The notes under the pieces: model-generated | Databases searched by the model: none | What the model was told of the DNA's origin: nothing | What the model saw: only the letters and a program-made list of their open reading frames with translations | Assembly (NCBI GenBank): GCA_004322375.1 | Contig: SCUC01000410.1 | Coordinates: forward strand, 1 to 7,624 | DNA length: 7,624 bases | Direction: 5' to 3' | DNA from: Bacteroidota bacterium | Lineage (GTDB): Bacteria; Bacteroidota; Ignavibacteria; UBA10030; SZUA-254 | In this document: one piece after another, positions 1 to 6,122 of the stretch | How positions within the stretch are numbered: position 1 is the stretch's first letter | How the letters are laid out: each line of letters starts with the position of its first letter | Program-made: the position numbers and the translations under genes

Positions 1-444
1 GGTTGCGGGACCCCCAACAAGAGTTACCGAGCCTGCAACAATCCCCAGAAGTTGACTCACGCCAAAAAGGGATGATATACCCATCCCAAGAAAGTTTTGG
101 ACAAAGCAAAAGACCGTGGACATAACCAAAAAAATAACAACCTGAACTCCTCCTTTTTTTAACAGGGGAAGACTTGCACCCATGCCAATGGTAGTAAAAA
201 ACAAGACCATGAATAACGGCTGTGTAGCTGTTTCAAATTTAATATTTAAAAACCTGTCATGCAGAACAAGGTTCATAGCTGCAAAGAGAAGTCCCCCGAT
301 AACAGCAGAGGGAATATTCAATCGTTCAAGAATGCCTATCCGGCGACGGAGAAGAATACCGACAAAATACATGAAACATGCAATAGCAAGGGTTTGAATG
401 AGGTCGAGCTTTAATTCGGGGATATAGGTTGATATAGGGGACAT
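1..444 (-). CDS. gltS: Sodium/glutamate symporter GltS, N-terminal 148 residues (3' end beyond window)
   Basis: This is an inner-membrane Na+-coupled glutamate uptake carrier of the GltS (ESS) family. I read it on the minus strand from the ATG at 444; the frame stays open to the left edge. The translation shows the GltS order of features: a first hydrophobic helix at about residues 14-32, the IPSAVIGGLL segment (44-53), the FFTTIGMGASL segment (82-92), a hydrophobic helix at about 100-124, and the first re-entrant signature SVTLVGGPAT (139-148). E. coli GltS reads GGHGT at the last position, whereas this protein reads GGPAT. The start lies 65 bases downstream of the methyltransferase stop on the same strand, so read-through from that operon is possible. 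I saw neither a convincing own promoter nor a Shine-Dalgarno sequence. The two glutamate dehydrogenase genes nearby fit a role in glutamate supply. About two thirds of the protein is missing. Family call is confident; substrate is inferred. Confidence 0.88.
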   Translation of the reverse strand, partial: MSPISTYIPELKLDLIQTLAIACFMYFVGILLRRRIGILERLNIPSAVIGGLLFAAMNLVLHDRFLNIKFETATQPLFMVLFFTTIGMGASLPLLKKGGVQVVIFLVMSTVFCFVQNFLGMGISSLFGVSQLLGIVAGSVTLVGGPAT

Positions 445-509
445 GGTGGGCGAAGATTTTTGAACGTTGGTGAATTAGTGATAGACAAAAAGAACAAGAG
501 GAAACTATT

Positions 510-1469
510 TCAACGAGAAACGAGAGGCCGTTGCTTGATAAAAGAATCCTCGCCTGGCATAAAGATGTTTAGTTGGTTGTTGATGATTTTTGGCATTACT
601 GAATGGTTGTGTTTTGCCATGCTCTCAGCATCAAAGTTAAATACTAACGCTTCGACAATAGAATTCCTGTTCTCAATCTTACCGCCGGAGTGATAAAAAT
701 GATCTTTTGTTATGATAGTAAATTTATTCCAAAATTTCTTTATCATATCATTTTCTCGATAGTTATTATGATGCCATGTTGATAGGATAAATTTGGCAGG
801 GGTACTTGCTAAAAGAGCATATAACAGTTCTTCATCCTTTTCAGTCCATCCATTATAATAATCAACATATCTGCCGAAGTACGGGGGGTCACAGTAAAGA
901 ATATCATCCTTTGTAGCCATCGGAATAATTTTTTCAAAGCCAGTGTTATGGAATACCCAATCCCTTTTAAGCACTGACTGTATCTTTCTCACCTGATTCG
1001 TAATTTTTGTAACATACGCAGGGGCAAAGCGATTGGGTTTTTTACAAAACGGGATATTCCAATCTCCTTTTTGTGAAAACCGCATCATACCATTGAATCC
1101 TGTTCTTGAAAGAAAGAGAAAATCGAGCGGGGAATGGTTTTTGTTAAAACGGGTTCTGACTATCTTGTAATACTCGTATCCGTTCTCATTTGCTCTCGAT
1201 AGTTTCTTGCCCTCCTCTTCAAGAAATTTTTTTACAATTTGAGGAGTAATAGTTCCATCCAAAATGCCTTTGTAAAAAGTTATAATGTGAGGATTGACAT
1301 CATTAAGAATGGCTTTGGGGAATCCGGAATTGAATGCAACAACGCCGGTACCTAAAAAAGGTTCAATCCATTTTCCCTTGGGATTAATAGTTTTAACAAG
1401 CTCGAAAATCCAGGGAACAAATTTTGTTTTTATTCCCTGGCTTTTTAGCGGCGGCACAATGACCTTCAT
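510..1469 (-). CDS. EcoRV-type DNA adenine-N6 methyltransferase (Type II, D12 class)
   Basis: This protein transfers a methyl group from S-adenosylmethionine to adenine and should protect the host from the endonuclease encoded just upstream. The 319 residues carry the D12-class N-terminal signature PPLKSQGIKTK (6-16), the AdoMet-binding motif EPFLGTG (36-42), the catalytic DPPY (194-197), and the segments FCKKPNRFA (141-149) and STWHHNNYREN (230-240). All of these also occur in M.EcoRV as I remember it, which methylates the first A of GATATC. M.EcoRV is about 298 residues. This protein has an extra tail from about residue 284, containing QLNIF (299-303), which resembles the sliding-clamp-binding pentapeptide. 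The ATG overlaps the endonuclease stop as ATGA, so the pair is almost certainly translationally coupled. Base composition is AT-rich compared with the dehydrogenase genes. The target sequence is inferred from homology, not seen. Confidence 0.95.
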   Translation of the reverse strand: MKVIVPPLKSQGIKTKFVPWIFELVKTINPKGKWIEPFLGTGVVAFNSGFPKAILNDVNPHIITFYKGILDGTITPQIVKKFLEEEGKKLSRANENGYEYYKIVRTRFNKNHSPLDFLFLSRTGFNGMMRFSQKGDWNIPFCKKPNRFAPAYVTKITNQVRKIQSVLKRDWVFHNTGFEKIIPMATKDDILYCDPPYFGRYVDYYNGWTEKDEELLYALLASTPAKFILSTWHHNNYRENDMIKKFWNKFTIITKDHFYHSGGKIENRNSIVEALVFNFDAESMAKHNHSVMPKIINNQLNIFMPGEDSFIKQRPLVSR

Positions 1470-2392
1470 GAATCTGCTTTCTTCTTCGTGTGTTTTGTTA
1501 CAAGCCTATTCAACAAGTTCCTTCTGCCTTTAAATTCTAAGAAATCTTTTAGTTTGGTTATTTTTAAACTTTTTCCATTCTTAACCATTGTTGCCGAACC
1601 ATAATTCATCCAATATTCATCAAACCAAAATTCTCCTAGTTTTGCAAAAATACCATTTCCTTTTATCAAATCTTGGATATTGGTAATAGAGCCAATGTTG
1701 GCTGTATTCTTTGATCCTTCGGTTTCATTGGCAATCTCCCATTTTTCAGCTACGAAGAATTCAAAATCTTTAATGACTGACGTGATGGATTTTAGGTTTT
1801 CCACAGTTGTAATTTCGCGTGTGCCAATCTTCTTTTTTTGAGAACTTGATTTTTCTTGAAGCTCTTGTACTTGGTAAATAGACGAATCTTCTTTATTAAA
1901 AAAATCTGTTCTGGAATATATGATTCCTAAGCAGAAATGTCCTGCATAGTCAGAATATGGGAATTGAATATTTTTATGGCTGTTTCTGTCCTTGAAATAT
2001 GTTCCGTGGCTGCCTAAGGTAAAGCCGTTAACATGACCGGGAAAATTTGGATCTCGGTAAGTGGTTTTTAGATCAACTGCGAATTTTATCTCGTTCCTTT
2101 CTTTATGAACAAAACTTAAATCAGGATACCAATTTTGTTTTTCTGCCAGTACAATGCTATAGCCAATGCTTTCAGCGAATTGTAATATTTGAGGGAAAAT
2201 ATGAATTTCTAAAATTTTAGAAACAATTTCAGTATCAGAAGAGATGGTATAAATATTTTTGTAGATATCTATAAAGCCCTTGATTGTCCATTCACCCTCT
2301 TTGGTTGAGACCGATTGAGAGAGGCTAGTTGTAAATCGTTTTAAATCAATCTTGAATTTTTGTTTGTAGCTTTGTTTCTCAGTTTTTTTCAT
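1466..2392 (-). CDS. EcoRV-type Type II restriction endonuclease (predicted target GATATC)
   Basis: This homodimeric Mg2+-dependent endonuclease probably cuts GATATC. The 308 residues align by eye with R.EcoRV (about 245 residues). E62 matches catalytic E45. D91 and D107-x-K109 match D74 and D90-x-K92 with the same 16-residue spacing. Q86-N87 match the Q-loop pair Q69-N70. FTLG (124-127) and the following tract to YSR (159-161) are shared. The recognition-loop region GSKNTANIGSI (226-236) corresponds to EcoRV GSGNTTNIGSI (182-192), so Gly182, Asn185 and Thr186 equivalents are kept while Gly184 becomes K228. Extra length lies in the N-terminus (about 17 residues), in a lysine- and serine-rich insert at about 170-205, and in a basic C-terminal tail (289-306). 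The gene is promoter-proximal in the operon and overlaps the methyltransferase start by four bases. The ATG at 2392 lacks a clear Shine-Dalgarno sequence. It appears intact, with no frameshift. Confidence 0.95.
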   Translation of the reverse strand: MKKTEKQSYKQKFKIDLKRFTTSLSQSVSTKEGEWTIKGFIDIYKNIYTISSDTEIVSKILEIHIFPQILQFAESIGYSIVLAEKQNWYPDLSFVHKERNEIKFAVDLKTTYRDPNFPGHVNGFTLGSHGTYFKDRNSHKNIQFPYSDYAGHFCLGIIYSRTDFFNKEDSSIYQVQELQEKSSSQKKKIGTREITTVENLKSITSVIKDFEFFVAEKWEIANETEGSKNTANIGSITNIQDLIKGNGIFAKLGEFWFDEYWMNYGSATMVKNGKSLKITKLKDFLEFKGRRNLLNRLVTKHTKKKADS

Positions 2393-2458
2393 GTCGGGAA
2401 ATGGTAAAATTATTCAAAATGCTTAAAATTTCTGATTTAAATTTGCAAGCATGAGTTT

Positions 2459-2487
2459 AATATACGTTTCTTCTATATTCTTTTCAA
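2459..2487 (-). promoter_or_regulatory. Sigma70-like promoter of the restriction-modification operon
   Basis: Read on the minus strand, TTGAAA (2487-2482) is followed by a 17-base spacer and TATATT (2464-2459), which is close to consensus. Transcription would start near 2452, giving a leader of about 60 bases before the endonuclease ATG at 2392. I saw no inverted repeats resembling controller-protein C-boxes around it. The call rests on motif match and position in an AT-rich region, so chance similarity remains possible. Confidence 0.5.
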
Positions 2488-2530
2488 TGAATTGACAATG
2501 TTACCTTATATCATTTCCTTTCAATTTTGA

Positions 2531-2674
2531 CACCTTTTTTATAATGTTCTTATCAAAACTGATACTGTAGAAAAAATAAAACAATCTATGAAGCGTAAAG
2601 CTAAATTTGCATCTGGCATACAAATTGACGATTTTCTTAGCGCTTATGGTCATTTATTCATGGGGAAACCCTAA
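2531..2674 (+). pseudogene. Short open frame, possible 3' remnant of a deleted gene
   Basis: This frame is open from the codon after the stop at 2528-2530 to the TAA at 2672-2674. Only the part from the ATG at 2588 can be translated conventionally (28 residues, beginning MKRKAKF and ending MGKP). The upstream codons also read as plausible protein (for example KTDTVEKIKQS) but have no ATG, GTG or TTG start before 2588. No Shine-Dalgarno sequence precedes 2588. A terminator-like hairpin follows 20 bases after the stop, as expected behind the end of a gene. I do not recognise the product. It may be the tail of a gene whose front was lost when the restriction-modification block arrived, a small real gene, or chance. 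It shows no helix-turn-helix pattern, so I do not call it a controller protein. Confidence 0.25.
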
Positions 2675-2693
2675 AAATTTTCTAAAGAGCTTG

Positions 2694-2725
2694 ACCACGC
2701 CCTATCCCTTAGGGTGGTTTATTAT
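2694..2725 (+). terminator. Terminator-like hairpin upstream of the first glutamate dehydrogenase gene
   Basis: ACCAC-G-CCCTA (2694-2704) pairs with TAGGGTGGT (2710-2718), leaving a bulged G at 2699 and a five-base loop. It is followed by TTATTATTTT, a U-rich but interrupted tract. It could end transcription of whatever lies to the left (the short frame ending at 2674), or form part of the leader of the dehydrogenase mRNA if that transcript starts upstream. It lies 38 bases before the dehydrogenase ATG. Confidence 0.45.
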
Positions 2726-2756
2726 TTTCTGAATCTATAACTTATCTTGGTGATTT

Positions 2757-4169
2757 ATGTCAATGAATGAAACAAGTTTTTTTGGTGATGTAATTACAAA
2801 TTTCGATAAAGCAGCGAAGTATCTTGATTATCCTTCCGGTCTGCTTGAACAAATAAAAGAATGTAACAGTATCTATCACTTCAGGTTTCCGGTAGAAACC
2901 GATGACGGAGTTGAGGTCGTCTCAGCGTGGAGGGTCGAACACAGTCACCACCGAATGCCGACGAAGGGTGGTATCCGCTATAGCCTGGATGTGAACGAAG
3001 ATGAAGTCAAAGCGCTCGCAGCGCTAATGACGTACAAATGCGCAGTTGTTGATGTACCATTTGGCGGCGCGAAGGGGGGCATAAAAATCAATCCGAAAGA
3101 ATACACGGCTAACCAGCTTCAACGAATTACGCGGCGTTATACCGCCGAGCTCGTTAAAAAGAATTTTATCGGTCCGGGCGTGGATGTTCCAGCCCCCGAT
3201 TACGGTACAGGCGAACGCGAAATGGCATGGATGGTAGATACATATCTCGCGTTGAATCCCGGCTCGCTCGATGGCACAGCTTGCGTTACGGGAAAGCCTA
3301 TCAGTCAGGGTGGAATTCGTGGAAGGCGCGAAGCCACAGGACGCGGAGTGTATTTTGCAGTCCGCGAAGCATGCGCAAAAGCCGATGATATGAAAAAACT
3401 CGGGTTAACACCCGGGTTGGAAGGGAAACGGGTCGTTGTTCAGGGACTTGGCAATGTAGGGTATCATGCTGCTAAGTTTTTACAAGAAGGAGGAGCAGTC
3501 ATTGTCGGGCTGGCGGAATACGAAGGCGCTATTTACAATCCGAAGGGATTCGATGTTGACGAAGTAGTGAAGCACCGGAAAAGCACGCGCTCGATTCTGA
3601 GCTATCCCGGCGCAAAGAATATTTCAAGCTCAAAAGACGCGCTTGAATTAGAGTGCGACATTCTTATTCCTGCCGCTCTCGAAAAGCAAATTACGGGAGA
3701 AAACGCGGCTCGCATCAAGGCAAAAATCATAGGTGAAGGAGCAAACGGACCGACAAGCTCGGATGCGGAAGAAGTTCTCGTAAACAAAGGGATTTTAATT
3801 CTCCCTGACATGTATTGCAATGCCGGCGGCGTAACCGTATCGTATTTTGAATGGTTGAAGAATCTTCAGCATGTGCGAATGGGAAGAATGGCGAAGCGTT
3901 ACACGGAAAGCTCGTATAGCCAATTGTTAAGCGTTATTGAAAAAGTAACCGGTGAATCGTTTACACCGGATGAACGGGAACGAACGATTCAGGGACCTGA
4001 TGAAGAAGCGCTTGTTAACTCCGGACTTGAAGATACGATGATCAGCGCGTATAATGAAATCAGGGAAGTGAGCAAGCAGTATAAGGGAATTAGCTTACGC
4101 ACGGCTGCTTTCATCAGCTCGATTGATAAGATTGCCAAATCGTACTTAGAGATGGGCATTTTCCCGTAA
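2757..4169 (+). CDS. Glutamate dehydrogenase, mitochondrial-like class with shortened antenna
   Basis: This cytosolic enzyme interconverts glutamate and 2-oxoglutarate plus ammonia with NAD(H) or NADP(H), and is expected to be a hexamer. The 470 residues contain MPTKGGIRY (67-75), MTYKCAVVDVPFGGAKGG (91-108) with substrate and catalytic lysines K70, K94 and K106, catalytic D148 in APDYGTGE, and the nucleotide-binding GLGNVG (230-235). The segments CVTGKPISQGGIRGR (176-190), KAKIIGEGANGPT (321-333) and NAGGVTVSYFEWLKNL (355-370) are close to the animal mitochondrial enzyme. Between about 377 and 427 lies a stretch equivalent to the animal antenna but about ten residues shorter. At the end of the second Rossmann strand the residues are E254-Y255-E256, where the mammalian enzyme has E-S-D. 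Loss of that serine leans towards NAD+, which is an inference. The ATG at 2757 has no clear Shine-Dalgarno sequence; the ATG at 2763 is an alternative start. It is probably the catabolic partner of the dehydrogenase downstream. Confidence 0.93.
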   Translation: MSMNETSFFGDVITNFDKAAKYLDYPSGLLEQIKECNSIYHFRFPVETDDGVEVVSAWRVEHSHHRMPTKGGIRYSLDVNEDEVKALAALMTYKCAVVDVPFGGAKGGIKINPKEYTANQLQRITRRYTAELVKKNFIGPGVDVPAPDYGTGEREMAWMVDTYLALNPGSLDGTACVTGKPISQGGIRGRREATGRGVYFAVREACAKADDMKKLGLTPGLEGKRVVVQGLGNVGYHAAKFLQEGGAVIVGLAEYEGAIYNPKGFDVDEVVKHRKSTRSILSYPGAKNISSSKDALELECDILIPAALEKQITGENAARIKAKIIGEGANGPTSSDAEEVLVNKGILILPDMYCNAGGVTVSYFEWLKNLQHVRMGRMAKRYTESSYSQLLSVIEKVTGESFTPDERERTIQGPDEEALVNSGLEDTMISAYNEIREVSKQYKGISLRTAAFISSIDKIAKSYLEMGIFP

Positions 4170-4446
4170 TTGATATTTGAAGATACTAAATAAATGAAGT
4201 TATAGGACGCAAGTATCATCGCTTACAGTTATGGTTCGTGAGGATTGCCTTAATTTCTCTGGTTACAAACCGGTTTTGCGTAAGTAGCATGAATACGAAT
4301 TCACACCATATGGAATAAAATGTTGTCAGCAGCCCAGGACTTAAGTCGTGGGCTGCTAAACCTTATTTATAGGATAACATCAGTGAATAAGAGGCTTTGT
4401 GTAAAAAATAAATAACTATGTCCACAATTTAGCAGGAACAAACGTT
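4170..4446. other. Intergenic region between the two dehydrogenase genes
   Basis: These 277 bases carry no ORF I can support. They hold the palindrome at 4328-4357 and, just before the next gene, AGGA at 4434-4437, which is nine bases from the ATG at 4447. I found no near-consensus promoter; TTGAAG-17-TTATAG shortly after the first dehydrogenase stop is the best weak candidate. Whether the two dehydrogenases are co-transcribed cannot be decided from sequence; the gap and palindrome argue for separate control. Confidence 0.5.
4328..4357. repeat. 30-base near-perfect palindrome, REP-like
   Basis: AGCAGCCCA (4328-4336) is the inverse of TGGGCTGCT (4349-4357). The centre GACTTAAGTC (4338-4347) is itself a perfect palindrome. 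The only mismatch across the whole element is G4337 against G4348. In RNA or single-stranded DNA this gives a stem of about 13 pairs with a TTAA loop. No T-run follows (AAACCTTATT), which speaks against an ordinary intrinsic terminator. The form resembles dispersed REP elements mobilised by RAYT or IS200-like transposases. Only one copy is visible here, so that identity is inferred. Confidence 0.6.
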
Positions 4447-5814
4447 ATGTCCAAGACAAACTATGCAGATCATCTCCTGGCGATGGTTAAAGCAAAAAAT
4501 CCGGCAGAGCCAGAATTTCTTCAGGCAGTGCAAGAGGTTGTCGAGTCTCTTACACTTGTGTTAGACAGATATCCCGAATACCGTACCCATAAAATACTTG
4601 AGCGTATCGTCGAACCGGAACGGGTGATAATGTTCCGCGTACCCTGGATGGATGATCAGGGCGAAATTCATGTCAATCGCGGATTTCGCATTCAAATGAA
4701 TAGCGCAATCGGTCCATACAAAGGAGGGTTACGATTCCATCCTTCGGTGAACCTTGGAATTTTGAAATTTTTAGCATTCGAGCAGGTCTTCAAAAACAGC
4801 CTAACGACGCTCCCGATGGGCGGCGGCAAAGGTGGTTCGGACTTTGACCCGAAAAACAAGAGCGATAATGAAGTAATGCGATTTTGCCAGAGCTTCATGA
4901 ACGAACTGTATCGTCATATCGGAGCGGATACGGATGTTCCGGCAGGAGACATTGGAGTAGGTGGACGGGAAATCGGTTTTCTGTTTGGCCAGTACAAGAA
5001 GCTCCGTAACGAGTTTACCGGCGTGCTCACAGGCAAAGGGTTGAATTGGGGCGGTTCCCTAATTCGTCCTGAGGCGACCGGATACGGCGCTGTCTATTTT
5101 GCGGCGGAAATGTTGGCAACACGAAAACAAACGTTTCAAGGGAAAGTTTGTTTAGTCTCCGGCAGTGGTAATGTCGCTCAATACACTGTAGAGAAGATTA
5201 ATGAGCTGGGCGGAAAAGTTGTGACGCTTTCCGATTCCAACGGTTATATTTATGATGAAGCCGGTATAGATAAAAAGAAACTCGATTTCATCATGGAACT
5301 GAAAAATGTGAAGCGTGGAAGAATAAAGGATTACGCTGATGCACATAAAGGCGCGGTGTATTATCCGATTGACCCGAAGCTCGATTACAACCCGCTGTGG
5401 AATCACAAAGCGGATTGTGCTTTCCCAAGCGCCACGCAGAATGAAGTCAATGGCAAGGACGCTGCAAACTTGTTGAAGAACGGCGTGTATTGCATTGCCG
5501 AAGGCGCAAACATGCCTTCGACGCTTGAAGCGGTAAAGCAATTTATTGACGCGAAGATTCTGTATGGCTTGGGCAAAGCTGCAAATGCCGGCGGTGTTGC
5601 AACTTCCGGTCTTGAAATGTCTCAGAACAGCATGCGCATAGGTTGGTCGCGTGAAGAGGTGGATAACAAGCTCCACGGCATCATGAAGAACATCCATAAG
5701 GCATGTTACGAAACAGCAGAACGTTTCGGGACTCCGGGCAATTATGTGAATGGCGCAAATATTGCGGGTTTCCTCAAAGTTGCCGATGCGATGTTAGACC
5801 AGGGACTGGTGTAA
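4447..5814 (+). CDS. gdhA: NADP-type glutamate dehydrogenase (E. coli GdhA class)
   Basis: This enzyme makes glutamate from 2-oxoglutarate and ammonia, normally with NADPH, as a cytosolic homohexamer. Its 455 residues compare with 447 in E. coli. Visible features are the GPYKGGLRFHP substrate region (89-99) with K92, F115-K116, PMGGGKGGSDFDPK (123-136) with catalytic K128, PAGDIGVGGREIG (165-177) with catalytic D168, the RPEATGYG hinge (207-214), the Rossmann GSGNVA (239-244), AEGANMPST (351-359), and GKAANAGGVATSGLEM (376-391). The strand-end motif LSDSNG (261-266) carries the S-D-S arrangement of NADP-dependent members rather than the SGPDG I recall from the NAD-dependent Clostridium symbiosum enzyme. 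The ATG at 4447 has AGGA nine bases upstream, and a strong terminator follows the stop. It belongs to a different class from the neighbouring dehydrogenase and probably serves assimilation. Long reverse-strand frames inside it are shadows. Confidence 0.95.
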   Translation: MSKTNYADHLLAMVKAKNPAEPEFLQAVQEVVESLTLVLDRYPEYRTHKILERIVEPERVIMFRVPWMDDQGEIHVNRGFRIQMNSAIGPYKGGLRFHPSVNLGILKFLAFEQVFKNSLTTLPMGGGKGGSDFDPKNKSDNEVMRFCQSFMNELYRHIGADTDVPAGDIGVGGREIGFLFGQYKKLRNEFTGVLTGKGLNWGGSLIRPEATGYGAVYFAAEMLATRKQTFQGKVCLVSGSGNVAQYTVEKINELGGKVVTLSDSNGYIYDEAGIDKKKLDFIMELKNVKRGRIKDYADAHKGAVYYPIDPKLDYNPLWNHKADCAFPSATQNEVNGKDAANLLKNGVYCIAEGANMPSTLEAVKQFIDAKILYGLGKAANAGGVATSGLEMSQNSMRIGWSREEVDNKLHGIMKNIHKACYETAERFGTPGNYVNGANIAGFLKVADAMLDQGLV

Positions 5815-5837
5815 CAAATCTTCGTGAGGCGTTTTTC

Positions 5838-5873
5838 AATGCCACTCATGTTGAACGTGAGTGGCATTTTTGT
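5838..5873 (+). terminator. Intrinsic terminator of the second dehydrogenase gene
   Basis: AATGCCACTCA (5838-5848) pairs perfectly over 11 bases with TGAGTGGCATT (5858-5868) around a nine-base loop, and the transcript continues TTTTTGTT. It begins 24 bases after the stop at 5814. Strong stem, U-tract and position all agree. Confidence 0.9.
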
Positions 5874-5909
5874 TAAAGGAAGGTATTTTCCCTTCGCTAA
5901 TTTTTGCAT

Positions 5910-5938
5910 TTGACAATTTTTAAGATTTTCTCTATACT
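5910..5938 (+). promoter_or_regulatory. Near-consensus sigma70 promoter
   Basis: TTGACA (5910-5915), a 17-base spacer and TATACT (5933-5938) match the sigma70 consensus at 11 of 12 positions. It lies just past a terminator and ahead of the next plus-strand genes. The expected start is near 5945, so the leader before the 6123 ATG would be about 180 bases. It probably drives the unknown gene at 6123 and possibly the lipoprotein and transporter beyond. Confidence 0.65.
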
Positions 5939-5970
5939 TGTGTACCAGTTGAAGTCAAAAATATACTACA

Positions 5971-6003
5971 GATGGCATTTTGTATGGCTTACAAGCTGCC
6001 ATC
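5971..6003 (+). other. Imperfect hairpin in the leader downstream of the promoter
   Basis: GATGGCA (5971-5977) pairs with TGCCATC (5997-6003). Inside it, TTGTA (5980-5984) pairs with TACAA (5990-5994) around the loop TGGCT, separated by one mismatch and one possible T-G wobble. It would form about 26 bases after the predicted transcription start and would enclose the ATG at 5972. No T-run follows, so it is not an intrinsic terminator. It may be a regulatory leader structure; no known riboswitch class was recognised. Confidence 0.4.
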
Positions 6004-6103
6004 GTGGCGCCCCTATGAGAATCTACAGTACTTTGAGATCGAAGGAACGGGAGTAGAACGTTCATTAATAGGGGACACGTGTATATATTTTCTTGCATCA
6101 TAA
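5972..6103 (+). CDS. Possible 43-residue leader ORF of unknown function
   Basis: An ATG at 5972 opens a frame to the TAA at 6101-6103 (protein begins MAFCMAYKLPSWRPY and ends IYFLAS). It starts about 27 bases after the predicted transcription start of the strong promoter. It has no Shine-Dalgarno sequence, and its start lies inside the hairpin arm. The product shows no signal peptide, membrane helix or motif I know. It could be a leader peptide, a small protein or chance. Confidence 0.2.
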   Translation: MAFCMAYKLPSWRPYENLQYFEIEGTGVERSLIGDTCIYFLAS

Positions 6104-6122
6104 TCTCAAAGCAAAAAGAGTG

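Noticed and set aside
182..693. Plus-strand open frames of 71 and 77 codons
   Set aside because: They are antisense to gltS and to the methyltransferase, and their products are unlike any protein I know.
2527..2555. TTGACA at 2527-2532 with TATAAT at 2540-2545 as a promoter for the dehydrogenase
   Set aside because: The spacer is only seven bases, and the hexamers do not pair with other suitable partners at 16-18 bases.
2393..2756. Controller (C) protein gene of the restriction-modification system
   Set aside because: No frame in the gap encodes a helix-turn-helix protein of about 70-100 residues, and no C-box-like repeats were seen.
2264..4573. Avoidance of GATATC in the window
   Set aside because: Two sites are present (2264-2269 in the endonuclease gene and 4568-4573 in the second dehydrogenase gene), about what chance predicts, so there is no depletion signal at this scale.
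5152..5697. Reverse-strand open frame of 181 codons
   Set aside because: It lies wholly inside the well-supported NADP-type dehydrogenase gene, has no recognisable domain, and is a shadow of that gene's codon pattern.
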